Shown here piece by piece: positions 55,730-64,000 of a DNA stretch of 64,000 bases. A program made the translations under genes and the position numbers. The stretch covers positions 620,001-684,000 of the forward strand of contig NZ_JBBJCN010000002.1 of assembly GCF_037622515.1 (NCBI RefSeq), in the 5' to 3' direction. The stretch's first letter is position 1. Every line of letters starts with the position of its first letter. The notes under the pieces are model-generated. The model had not been told where the DNA came from and searched no databases. It saw nothing but the letters and a program-made list of their open reading frames with translations. This DNA is from Paradesertivirga superstes. GTDB taxonomy: Bacteria > Bacteroidota > Bacteroidia > Sphingobacteriales > Sphingobacteriaceae.

Positions 55730-56530
55730 TTAAGGAATTTTTATAGTTTCAATTTGTTTGGTATGAGCACTAAAATACCCCAGTGCACCATTACTGATAT
55801 TACTGACAGGATTTGCAGGAGTTGTAGAAGCCCCTCCCCTGTTTTGATTTTGATCTAACCCCTGCCAATAACGGAAAACGGCGGGATCTATACAATGCAT
55901 TTCCAGTTCGGCTGTATCACCTGGCCTGGCGTTTAAGTCCAGGTCGAAAAGCTCTCTGGTCACAACTCTTCCATTGCTGAAGTTATCCTCAAAAGCGAAA
56001 ATATTTTTAGAAGGCTTTCCATTAATAGTTAATAAAAACCGGTAATAATTTCTCCCTTTAACGGGGTCGGTATATAGTAGTTGAACGGTTCGCTGCTCTT
56101 CACCTAGAAACGTACTCACAGATATACCCAAAGAATCTATATTGACCTGATCCGGCATAGTAGATATCGCAGTAAAAACCTTCCCTTCGACCTCAACCCT
56201 TAAACTGTATGTTACACCAGAGCGTCCGGTAAAATTACGGGCCGAATAAAAACCAGGCCTCCTTTCTCTCACTGTAACTAATCTGCCGCTGCTGTTATCA
56301 AGAATAGTAACAATTGCACCGCTAACTCCCGGAAACTCATTGGATTCACCGAAAGGAACAGAACGGTGTATTTTTACTACTTGTGAATCAATGCGATTAG
56401 TAACAATACCCTCAATAACAATTACCGGAGTCGCATTCTTAAGATTCGCATCAATAACTTTCTCGCAGGATGCAAATGCCATTCCTGCGAAAACCAGGAT
56501 TAATAATAAGTAGGATTTATTATTCATCAT
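55730..56530 (-). CDS. DUF4249 lipoprotein partner of TonB receptor
   Basis: This 266-residue lipoprotein has a lipobox FASC near residue 21. It has an Ig-like N-terminal half (IVIEGIVTNRIDSQVVKIHR, SGAIVTILDNSSGR) and the DUF4249 pattern. It lies one base downstream of the TonB receptor gene and is transcribed with it. Such pairs are common in Bacteroidota as accessory surface components; the ligand is unknown. Confidence 0.85.
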   Translation of the reverse strand: MMNNKSYLLLILVFAGMAFASCEKVIDANLKNATPVIVIEGIVTNRIDSQVVKIHRSVPFGESNEFPGVSGAIVTILDNSSGRLVTVRERRPGFYSARNFTGRSGVTYSLRVEVEGKVFTAISTMPDQVNIDSLGISVSTFLGEEQRTVQLLYTDPVKGRNYYRFLLTINGKPSKNIFAFEDNFSNGRVVTRELFDLDLNARPGDTAELEMHCIDPAVFRYWQGLDQNQNRGGASTTPANPVSNISNGALGYFSAHTKQIETIKIP

Positions 56531-56531
56531 T

Positions 56532-58871
56532 TTAAAACTTAAAGTTCCACGTTACTGATGGGATAACTCCAAATAAAGCAGTTTGAACTGCCTGCGTCTT
56601 TGATGGATCATCAGGATTATCCTGAAAATCTATTGTATAAGCATTGTGCCTGTTATAGGCATTATAAAAACCAAATGTCCAGCTAGACTGATATTTCTTC
56701 CCAGGCTTCCCGTCAAGGGTAGCATTCACATCTAAACGATGATAATCCGGCATTCTGTATCCGTTTCTTTCGGTATAATAAAACATTGTTTTCTCATCAA
56801 CCTGATACTTCCCGCTCGGAAATGTTATAGCATTTCCGGTATTATAAACAAAAGTTCCGGAAAATGTCCAGCGGTTGGAAATCTTATAAATACCAACTAA
56901 AGATAAATCGTGGGTCCTGTCTTGTTTGGACGGGAAATAGTTGTTGTCAGAAATCTCAGCAAATTTTCGTTCGGTTCGTGAAAGAGTATAACCGATCCAG
57001 CCGTTAAAATCGCCCAGGCGCTTTTTAAAAAAAAATTCCAATCCGTAGGCCCTGCCATCGCCAAATATTAATTCCGACTCTACCTTTTCATTTCCCCTAA
57101 GGTTTGCAGCATTCTTATACTCAATCTGGTTACGCATTTTTTTATAATACACTTCTGCAGAGAGCTCATATTTATTTTCAGCAAAATTTTGGTAATACCC
57201 CCATGCAACCTGATCAGCAATCTGGGGCTTAATGTTATTGCTGCTCATTACCCACAAATCGGTGGGTAAAGCAGAAGTTGAATTTGATAAAAGATGCAGA
57301 TACTGCGAATTACGGGTATAAGATGTTTTCAGTGACTTGTTTTCAGCCAATTGGTAACTGGCGGATATACGAGGTTCTGGTACAAAATATTGTTTTACTG
57401 GTTTTCCGCCAGTAAAGCTCTCAGAACTACTAACCATTCCATTTCTATCGTAAGTAAAAAAAGTACCCGGCCCGATCAGCACAAACGAACTGAGTCTAAG
57501 TCCGTACACAAGGTTGAGTTTATTTATTTTCCATTCATCCGAAACATATGCGGCAAACTCCAACCCTTTTCTCTTCTCTATCTGTTTATCGTTTACACTC
57601 GATGTCTCTGAGGATGTAATATTCCCCGGTCTGATCTGGTGATGATTTGCGTTTAACCCAAATCTCAGCGTATGATTATTACCAGAGAAATACTGATAAT
57701 CTTGTTTTAAATTCCAGTCTTTTATAATTGAGGTTACTTTGAAATCACTGCGGTTATCAAAGTTTTCTATTGCATAATTGTAATCACTATAAATCAGAGT
57801 GGTATTAGAAAATATTTTGCTGTTAATAAGATGGTTCCATCTCATGGTGGCGGTGGTATTGCCCCAATCGAGACTAAAGGTTCCTTTTATGCCTAAAACA
57901 TCCTGACCAAAATAACCAGACAGGTAAATCGTGTTTTTGGAATTAATTTTATAGTTAGCTTTCGCATTCAAGTCATAAAAATATAACTGACTGCTTTTCA
58001 AAGTGCTGTCAGAAGATAACTTTAAAAACAAATCAGCATAGGTGCGTCTTCCGCTAACCATAAAAGAACCTTTACCATTTTCTACTGGTCCCTCTAATTT
58101 AAGCCGTGAGGCGATTAAGCCGATTCCGCCTTCTGCCGTATACTTATTACGGTTTCCTTCATTCATCCTGATATCGAGTACCGATGCCAGTCTTCCCCCA
58201 TATTGTGATGGCATCCCCCCTTTATAAACTGAAACATCTTTTATCGCATCAGAGTTAAAGGTTGAAAAGAATCCTAACAAATGAGATGCATTATAAACAT
58301 TGGCTTCATCTAACAGAATTAAATTCTGATCTGACGATCCTCCCCTTACGTAAAAACCACTGTTCCCTTCGCCCGCCGACTTAATTCCAGGCAATAATTG
58401 GATCGTTTTAAGAATATCCTTTTCGCCGAATAAGACTGGCACATTCTTTATACTCTCCATGTTTAGTTTCTCCAGCCCCATTTGCGGGTCAGTGACACGT
58501 TCATTTGCTGGTCTGCTGCTTATTATAACCTCATTTAACTGGTTAAGAGGATTGAGATCAATGTTGATTGTTAAATTCTGATTTAATACTATTGATCTGG
58601 TCTGGGTTTGGAAGCCTGTATAACTTATCTGGATAGTATATTGTCCTGTAGCTGCGCTGATTGAATAAAAGCCATAAGTGTTACTGGCAGCGCCTGCTGA
58701 CGGCATCTCGAGCAATTTTACATTTGCACCAATCAACGTTTCGCCGCTAAAAGCATCCTTAACTATGCCATTTACCGAAAATCGAGGCTGGGCATGGCTC
58801 CGGTAGGAAAATAATATTCCTAAAGTAATCAGTACAAAGATTAAAGCTGAACAATGTGTTACCCGAGGCAT
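56532..58871 (-). CDS. TonB-dependent receptor with carboxypeptidase-like N-domain
   Basis: This 779-residue outer-membrane receptor has a signal peptide (cut near SHAQ), then a carboxypeptidase-D-regulatory-like beta domain (about 30-110, VNGIVKDAFSGETLIGANVK), a plug (about 120-235; LPGIKSAGEGNSGFYVRGG, SSDQNLILLDEANVYN) and a 22-strand barrel ending TWNFKF. It differs from the long SusC type. No ECF sigma/anti-sigma pair or SusD gene is adjacent, so the substrate cannot be inferred. DUF4249 follows immediately. Confidence 0.9.
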   Translation of the reverse strand: MPRVTHCSALIFVLITLGILFSYRSHAQPRFSVNGIVKDAFSGETLIGANVKLLEMPSAGAASNTYGFYSISAATGQYTIQISYTGFQTQTRSIVLNQNLTINIDLNPLNQLNEVIISSRPANERVTDPQMGLEKLNMESIKNVPVLFGEKDILKTIQLLPGIKSAGEGNSGFYVRGGSSDQNLILLDEANVYNASHLLGFFSTFNSDAIKDVSVYKGGMPSQYGGRLASVLDIRMNEGNRNKYTAEGGIGLIASRLKLEGPVENGKGSFMVSGRRTYADLFLKLSSDSTLKSSQLYFYDLNAKANYKINSKNTIYLSGYFGQDVLGIKGTFSLDWGNTTATMRWNHLINSKIFSNTTLIYSDYNYAIENFDNRSDFKVTSIIKDWNLKQDYQYFSGNNHTLRFGLNANHHQIRPGNITSSETSSVNDKQIEKRKGLEFAAYVSDEWKINKLNLVYGLRLSSFVLIGPGTFFTYDRNGMVSSSESFTGGKPVKQYFVPEPRISASYQLAENKSLKTSYTRNSQYLHLLSNSTSALPTDLWVMSSNNIKPQIADQVAWGYYQNFAENKYELSAEVYYKKMRNQIEYKNAANLRGNEKVESELIFGDGRAYGLEFFFKKRLGDFNGWIGYTLSRTERKFAEISDNNYFPSKQDRTHDLSLVGIYKISNRWTFSGTFVYNTGNAITFPSGKYQVDEKTMFYYTERNGYRMPDYHRLDVNATLDGKPGKKYQSSWTFGFYNAYNRHNAYTIDFQDNPDDPSKTQAVQTALFGVIPSVTWNFKF

Positions 58872-59047
58872 TAATAAAGATGATGAAAACTGTGATTACG
58901 AATGTAAGGATATAGTGGCTAAACGATTCGGCTTTAAATATATTTTATAAAATATGTAAAGTACCGTTTGAAAACCTGTTCATTAATTACACTTTCTGTA
59001 AACAAAATGGATGTTTTGAGTTTTAATTTATATCTAATCTATTCAAA

Positions 59048-59581
59048 ATGGAAACATTACACGGTGCTACTGTTCAAGAGCAATTACAGGAAATTGAACA
59101 CATTAAAAAGTCGCGGGAACTGGCGGCAAAATTAAACGACATTAAAATCGCGATGCTTACCACAATTACAAGTGAAGGAAAATCACACAGCAGGCCAATG
59201 TATACCTTTGAACTTAAAGATGACGGAATTATCTGGCTCTTTATCTCAAAAGATTCAAGAAAACTGCAGGAAATCCAGGTTAATCCCAATGTGGTTTTAA
59301 ACTATAGCAATCCTCAGCATGATTTATATATAGCGGTTAATGGAAAGGCAGAAATAAGCGAAGATACGTCTAAAATCGAAGAACTTTGGAGTGACCGGTT
59401 TAAACTTTGGTTTCCTTACGGGAAAGAAGATCCAAATCTTTGCCTCTTAAAAATTGAGCCACAGGAAGCTGAGTATTGGGATACTCCTGATTTATTGATT
59501 GCGCAGGTAATAACGCTGGTAAAAAATACCCTGAGCGGAAATCCCTATATGGAAGGAGAAAATAAAAAACTGACCTTTTAA
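59048..59581 (+). CDS. pyridoxamine 5'-phosphate oxidase-family protein
   Basis: This 177-residue flavin-binding split-barrel protein is of the general-stress type (GSP26). It has IAMLTTITSEGKSHSRPMYT, then IWLFISKDSRKLQEIQ, PNVVLNYSNPQHDLYIAVNG and the C-terminal KIEPQEAEYWD. Family members bind FMN or F420 and are often stress related; the enzymatic activity here is unknown. Confidence 0.88.
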   Translation: METLHGATVQEQLQEIEHIKKSRELAAKLNDIKIAMLTTITSEGKSHSRPMYTFELKDDGIIWLFISKDSRKLQEIQVNPNVVLNYSNPQHDLYIAVNGKAEISEDTSKIEELWSDRFKLWFPYGKEDPNLCLLKIEPQEAEYWDTPDLLIAQVITLVKNTLSGNPYMEGENKKLTF

Positions 59582-60051
59582 AGCGAATGGGGGAATTTGA
59601 CAGGCAGATCCTTAATTTTTTTCGAAATTTCATATCCCATTTAGCCCTGATTATTAATGATCCGATAACCGAATAGTTGAAACAGGTATTATTAAAATGC
59701 TTTTAAAAAAGAATATCTCCAAACGGGGAGAATGGAGATACTCAACTAACCAATTATAAACCTACTATTAATACTCTTTTTTAAAAATTGTAACCCGAAA
59801 AAATTATTTTTTTTAGTTTTTTAACAATCGTATGTGGCGATCCATTTAAACCTTTGCACACATAAAAATCGGATCGAGAGAAAATTCGGGTAAGGATGTA
59901 TTAATGATTCCTTCAAAAAACAAAAATTGTGTCATAGAGACTACTGATATGCATGACACAAATGGAAGGGTATGGAACTAGTTACAGAAATAAAAAAACC
60001 GATGACAAGCTTATCACTGTTCTTATAAATACAGCAGTAAATAGGAATCCG
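59582..60051. other. 470-bp convergent intergenic region
   Basis: No gene is supported. It holds an inverted repeat TTGTGTCAT (59927-59935) and ATGACACAA (59953-59961), and T runs on both strands. On the minus strand a weak GATAAGCTTGTC hairpin with seven T lies near 59986-60012 and may end mutS2. Confidence 0.4.
59927..59961. repeat. 9-bp inverted repeat with 17-bp spacer
   Basis: TTGTGTCAT and ATGACACAA are perfect inverse copies flanking AGAGACTACTGATATGC. It could be a hairpin or a dimeric protein-binding site between convergent genes. Confidence 0.5.
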
Positions 60052-62412
60052 CTACAGGTATACATACGTAATCCCATCTCCTCCCCGGTCGGCATGTTCA
60101 TCTTCGATACGAGACACCTGCGAGTATTTGCGCAAATATTCGCGTATTAACTTTCTCAGTATGCCATCTCCTTTTCCATGTATGATCTTCAGGGTTGAGA
60201 AGCCCATCATTAATGCCCTATCCAGGTACTTTTCTATTTCAAATAAAGCTTCCTCCCCGCGCAGCCCCCTGACATCGATTTCAGGATTAAATTGCGCAAT
60301 GGCATCGCTTACCTGCGAAGAATACGATCGCCGGATTTCTTTTGGAACCTCACGATTTGCGATTTTTTGAACCCGTTTCCGCTTAACTACAGATCGCAAA
60401 TCACCCATGGCAAGAATTACGTTATCCTTCGTGATATCCATAACCTGACCCACCGTCTCAGAATCTTCAAGCCTTACCCAGTCGCCGGCCTTTAATACAG
60501 AGGTATCTTCCAGAGGTTTAACCAGAGTCTCTTTTACAGTATTTTTCTGCAGTTCGTGCTGCAAATTCTGCCGGAGTTTTTGCGTTTTTTCTTTATCCGC
60601 TTTGCTTTCGCGTATCTCTGATATCGTATTCTCAACTAATTTGTTAGCGTTAAGAATGATATTTTGAGCTTCCTTTTTAGCATCTTTTAATATGCCTTTT
60701 TTATTCTCCTCAAGAAAGGCTTTAAGCTTTTCATTTTCCTCAAGAAGAGTGTTAACACGCCTTTGCTGCTTTTCAAGCGCTATTTTTTTTTCTAAAATCT
60801 CTTTTTTATCTCGCTCCAGATCAACCAATAAGGTATCAACTTTCTTTTGATACACCCCGATTTTATTTTTAGCGGCATTTATCACATTTTGAGGAAGCCC
60901 GATTTTTTGAGCAATTTCAAAAGCATAGGAGCTGCCGGGTTTTCCCATCTCTAAAATATACATAGGCTGCATTTTCAGATTATCGAAAATCATAGAAGCA
61001 TTTTCCAGACCTTCGGCAGCATTTGCAAAAACTTTTAAGTTAGAATAGTGGGTGGTAACGACGCCGCGAATATGTTTCCTGTTTAAGGATTCCAAAACAG
61101 CTTCCGCAATTGGTCCGCCAAACTGCGGATCTGTACCTGTCCCGAATTCATCAATGAGCACCAATGTTTTACCACCGGCATTCTCAACAAAATACTTCAT
61201 TTTGGATAAATGAGCACTGTAGGTACTCAAATCACTTTCTATAGACTGATCATCACCGATATCGGCAAACACTTGTTTAAATATTCCAAGCTTTGAACTT
61301 TCATCAGCCGGAATAAGTAAACCCGCCTGCACCATAATCTGTAATAAGCCTATAGTTTTCATTGCAACAGACTTACCCCCGGCATTTGGACCTGAAAGTA
61401 CAACAACCCTTTGTTGCTCATCAATTTTTATATTCAGAGGCACTACAGAAGTACCCTCTTTTTTAAGATTCAGAAACAATAAGGGATGCTGTGCATTCAC
61501 TAAACTGAGTTCGGGAGTTTGTACCAGTACAGGCATTTCAGCTTCTATCTGCTGTGCAAACAAGGCTTTGGCCCTCACAAAATCCAGTTTCGTAAGTAAG
61601 CCATGGTACGAAAGAAGCAGAGGCACATAGGGCCTTAATTCATTGCTTAGTCCGGTTAAAATTTTAACAATCTCTCTGCGCTTATCAAATTCAAGGTCAC
61701 GAACCAGGTTATTCAATTGAAAAACCTCTTCTGGCTCTATATAAACCGTTTGCCCTGAAGCCGATTCGTCATGAATAAATCCTTTTAGTTTCCTCTTATT
61801 TTCAGCTAAAATCGGAATACAAATCCGTCCATCCCTAACCGTTAAATTCCCGTCGGCCGTCCAGCCATTATTTTGGGCGTTTTTAAAAATCTGATCAACT
61901 TTTTTCCTTGCTTCTGATTCCGCTTTAGCAATCCCCGAGGTAATTTGTTGTAACTCTACAGAAGCATTGGCACGAATTTTTCCTTTTTCGTCAATGATCG
62001 CTTCAATACTTTTGATTATCTTCTTTTCAATCGGAAGATGCTCAAATAAACCTTCCAAATTAGGATATCTGCCCTCCCGCTCATTAAAATAGTTAATTAC
62101 CGAAAAAACCGTTTGTAATGACAGTAGAACCTGATGCAGCTCTGCTTCGTTAAGGAAGCTGCCTTCGACGCGGATTTTTTCTGCCAAAGATTTAATATCA
62201 AATAAATGGCGAATATGCAGGGGTGCATCATTCTCCAGAATATCTTTAAACTCTTTGGTTTGTCTTAAAAATTTATTGATCTGATCAAAGCTGGTCATCA
62301 TTTGAATACGGTCGACCATTTGTCTTCCCATATCACTAAGGCATTGCGCTTTTATCAGCGACTTTATCTCTGAAAATCCAAGTTTATCTGATGCGTTGTG
62401 CGGGTAAATCAT
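60052..62412 (-). CDS. mutS2: endonuclease MutS2
   Basis: This 786-residue MutS2 family protein has the N-terminal clamp/lever region and the ATPase with Walker A GPNAGGKS near residue 341, LVLIDEFGTGTDP and the switch VVTTHYSNLKVFA. A long coiled-coil insertion (about 510-610) follows. The C-terminal Smr nuclease domain (about 700-786) has DVRGLRGEEA and IIHGKGDGILRKLIR. MutS2 restrains recombination or rescues collided ribosomes. Its start overlaps DUF4296 by 29 bp. Confidence 0.95.
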   Translation of the reverse strand: MIYPHNASDKLGFSEIKSLIKAQCLSDMGRQMVDRIQMMTSFDQINKFLRQTKEFKDILENDAPLHIRHLFDIKSLAEKIRVEGSFLNEAELHQVLLSLQTVFSVINYFNEREGRYPNLEGLFEHLPIEKKIIKSIEAIIDEKGKIRANASVELQQITSGIAKAESEARKKVDQIFKNAQNNGWTADGNLTVRDGRICIPILAENKRKLKGFIHDESASGQTVYIEPEEVFQLNNLVRDLEFDKRREIVKILTGLSNELRPYVPLLLSYHGLLTKLDFVRAKALFAQQIEAEMPVLVQTPELSLVNAQHPLLFLNLKKEGTSVVPLNIKIDEQQRVVVLSGPNAGGKSVAMKTIGLLQIMVQAGLLIPADESSKLGIFKQVFADIGDDQSIESDLSTYSAHLSKMKYFVENAGGKTLVLIDEFGTGTDPQFGGPIAEAVLESLNRKHIRGVVTTHYSNLKVFANAAEGLENASMIFDNLKMQPMYILEMGKPGSSYAFEIAQKIGLPQNVINAAKNKIGVYQKKVDTLLVDLERDKKEILEKKIALEKQQRRVNTLLEENEKLKAFLEENKKGILKDAKKEAQNIILNANKLVENTISEIRESKADKEKTQKLRQNLQHELQKNTVKETLVKPLEDTSVLKAGDWVRLEDSETVGQVMDITKDNVILAMGDLRSVVKRKRVQKIANREVPKEIRRSYSSQVSDAIAQFNPEIDVRGLRGEEALFEIEKYLDRALMMGFSTLKIIHGKGDGILRKLIREYLRKYSQVSRIEDEHADRGGDGITYVYL

Positions 62413-63025
62413 TCTTTCTCTGTTCCTTCTTCAATAACAAGTCTTTTCTTAAAGAATCTTTTCTTAAGGAATCGGTTTTAATAGTATCAACTTTCTTGTT
62501 AACGTTCTTTTTTGCTTCAGGATATATCCTCCATGCTTTAAAATACAAATCAGCAGGAGAGTAATAATTGGGTAATCCAAAATCATATTCCCCCTTAAGC
62601 ATTTTTAAACGATCGCTTTCTATCTGTGCTTTTCTCAATTCAGCATACTCCAGAAGCTTAATTTTTCGTAACTCTTCTTTTTGAACCCGTTCTGCTCGGG
62701 CTTGCTCACCCTTCTCGAGCTTTAATAAATTCACTTCAACCTGTTTATACATTAATTCCAGTTCTTCAGGCCTTTCTGTATAGTACGATAAGCTTTTTCT
62801 AACAGTTACTGAATCAGTACTGTACCTTTTATAGATCGCTTTATAAACAGTCGCTACCTTCTGACTGGCAGAATCACCATAATATGTCGAAGTTATTCCA
62901 TCCGCCAGATGCAAATCGGTTAATATAGAGACCATTTCCCCTTTAGGAATAACGCCCTCGGCAGTATCATCACCACATGAGGAAAAAAAAACGAATAGAA
63001 AAAACAGTATTAGTAAGCTCCTCAT
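62384..63025 (-). CDS. DUF4296 lipoprotein
   Basis: This 213-residue lipoprotein has a lipobox FFSSC (Cys17) and the DUF4296 pattern IPKGEMVSILTDLHLADGIT, with RYSTDSVTVRKSLSYYTERP. A highly charged coiled-coil region (about 105-150) and a lysine-rich tail follow. It overlaps the mutS2 start by 29 bp, so they are coexpressed. The function is unknown; such proteins are conserved in Bacteroidota. Confidence 0.85.
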   Translation of the reverse strand: MRSLLILFFLFVFFSSCGDDTAEGVIPKGEMVSILTDLHLADGITSTYYGDSASQKVATVYKAIYKRYSTDSVTVRKSLSYYTERPEELELMYKQVEVNLLKLEKGEQARAERVQKEELRKIKLLEYAELRKAQIESDRLKMLKGEYDFGLPNYYSPADLYFKAWRIYPEAKKNVNKKVDTIKTDSLRKDSLRKDLLLKKEQRKNDLPAQRIR

Positions 63026-63065
63026 TTGTTAATTTAGCAGGAAATTTCGCTAAAAATACACATAA

Positions 63066-63755
63066 ATGAGCATTGCAGCCAACCTCACAGAATTAAAGAA
63101 GGAATTAGATTCGTATAATGCGAAACTTATTGCGGTTTCTAAAACTAAGTCTAATGAAGAGATTATGGAGGCTTACGATGCCGGTCAACGGGTCTTCGGA
63201 GAAAATCAGGTACAAGAATTGACGGATAAATACGAACAGCTTCCAAAAGATATTGAATGGCATTTAATTGGTCACTTACAGACTAATAAAGTAAAATACA
63301 TTGCCCCTTTTGTGTCCCTGATTCATTCAGTAGACAGTCTTAAACTTTTAATCGAAATCAATAAACAAGCTCTAAAAAATAACAGAATTATTGATTGCCT
63401 TCTACAGGTTTATATTGCTGATGAGGATACGAAATTTGGTTTGGGCTACGATGAAACAATTGAATTGCTGCGTTCTGAAGAATTTGCACAGTTAAAAAAC
63501 ATACGAATAGTTGGATTAATGGGTATTGCTACTAATACCAAACTCGAAAAGCAGATCAACGATGAATTTAACGAGTTAAATGTGTTTTTTGAAGGCATAA
63601 AGCAAAGTTTTTTCAGAAAAGAGCCCTCATTTAAAGAAATTTCAATGGGGATGTCAGGCGATTACAAAATAGCGCTTGAGAATGGCAGTACAATGATCCG
63701 TGTAGGCAGCACAATTTTTGGCAGCAGAATAATTCCGCATTGGAAGAATAATTAA
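63066..63755 (+). CDS. yggS: YggS-family PLP homeostasis protein
   Basis: This 229-residue PLP-binding barrel protein is of the YggS/PROSC/YlmE family. The PLP Lys26 lies in LIAVSKTKSNEE, then AGQRVFGENQVQEL, HLIGHLQTNKVKYI and the C-terminal SMGMSGDYKIALENGSTMIR with IRVGSTIFG. It buffers intracellular vitamin B6 and has no amino-acid racemase activity. It is divergent from DUF4296. Confidence 0.94.
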   Translation: MSIAANLTELKKELDSYNAKLIAVSKTKSNEEIMEAYDAGQRVFGENQVQELTDKYEQLPKDIEWHLIGHLQTNKVKYIAPFVSLIHSVDSLKLLIEINKQALKNNRIIDCLLQVYIADEDTKFGLGYDETIELLRSEEFAQLKNIRIVGLMGIATNTKLEKQINDEFNELNVFFEGIKQSFFRKEPSFKEISMGMSGDYKIALENGSTMIRVGSTIFGSRIIPHWKNN

Positions 63756-63801
63756 AAATTAAAAATTAAAAAAGAAGAAAAATTAAAAACACTTGGTTGT
63801 A

Positions 63802-64000
63802 ATGCCCATTAACATTCGCGAGGCCCGAAAAGAAGATTGCAGCCGTTTACTTGAACTGGTTCAGGAATTGGCAGATTATGAAAGAGCGCCTGATGAGGTG
63901 ACTGTTACTCTGCAGGAATTTGAAGAAGCGGGATTTGGAACAAAACCTGTGTGGAAAGCCTTTGTCGCTGAAGTGGAAGGAAAAATAGAGGGCTTTGCTT
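63802..64000 (+). CDS. GNAT-family acetyltransferase, N-terminal part
   Basis: The gene runs off the right edge. The visible 66 residues (INIREARKEDCSRLLELVQE at the start) match the GNAT fold, of the spermidine/amine-acetyltransferase-like type (ELADYERAPDEVTVT). It lies 46 bp after yggS across an AATTAAAA-rich linker. The acetyl-CoA site is beyond the window. Confidence 0.85.
   Translation, partial: MPINIREARKEDCSRLLELVQELADYERAPDEVTVTLQEFEEAGFGTKPVWKAFVAEVEGKIEGFA

Noticed and set aside
59953..60150. 65-codon frame at the mutS2 3' end
   Set aside because: Mostly antisense to the conserved Smr domain of mutS2 and without recognisable features.

Overview
The window looks like chromosomal DNA of an AT-rich Bacteroidota bacterium, most likely Sphingobacteriaceae (Pedobacter-like). 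The reasons are the families present (DUF4249 lipoprotein paired with a TonB receptor, DUF4296, DUF2490, MutS2, YcbB-type L,D-transpeptidases, TSUP permeases), several TAnnTTTG -7 promoter elements (for example before the ABC-F, yjbQ and nirB genes), and weak or absent Shine-Dalgarno sequences. No rRNA, tRNA, CRISPR array, integrase or intact insertion sequence was seen.

Layout. 1-4.3 kb: the 3' end of a GH28-type gene, a small DUF551-like gene, a HAD hydrolase, a cluster of about 200-bp palindrome-ended repeats around a GIY-YIG nuclease-like gene, and L-lactate dehydrogenase. 4.4-9.1 kb: a serine hydrolase that appears to have lost a GH3 catalytic barrel, a short L,D-transpeptidase, and a propeller lipoprotein whose 3' end is tandemly duplicated. 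9.2-23 kb: small stress and housekeeping genes (RibD-like reductase, VOC proteins, DoxX, YjbQ, MFS, response regulator, ABC-F, TSUP, GNAT, EEP phosphatase, OsmC, APC permease, TetR). 23.2-24.7 kb: a SulP remnant, beta-carbonic anhydrase and DUF2490. 25-31.2 kb: a long L,D-transpeptidase lipoprotein, a methyltransferase, and a response regulator-HEAT-GT2 synthase operon. 31.4-33.8 kb: a DEAD-box helicase, an orphan terminator that may end a small RNA, and DUF92.

34.4-55.7 kb is the most notable region: an assimilatory nitrate reduction island with its molybdenum-cofactor genes. It holds nirB-nirD; a moaC-moaB fusion and moeA; a Crp/Fnr regulator with an N-terminal four-cysteine cluster; three nitrate/nitrite uptake routes (NrtS, NrtABD with an outer-membrane porin, and a NarK-type MFS porter); a one-polypeptide nitrate reductase fused to a NirB-like FAD module and a [2Fe-2S] domain; a translationally coupled protein that combines a cofactor-less nitrite/sulfite-reductase-like scaffold with a rubredoxin; and a TSUP-moaA-moaD-moaE-Rdx-mobA operon. 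FNR-like palindromes lie before nirB, before nrtS and before the TSUP-moa operon. The inferred route is: nitrate crosses the outer membrane (porin), then the inner membrane (NrtABD, NarK, NrtS); it is reduced to nitrite by the fused reductase and to ammonium by NirBD, with Moco made locally. Siroheme synthesis, modABC and a MoaD-adenylating enzyme are not in the window.

55.7-64 kb: a DUF4249/TonB-receptor pair, a PNPOx-like protein, MutS2, DUF4296, YggS and a truncated GNAT gene.
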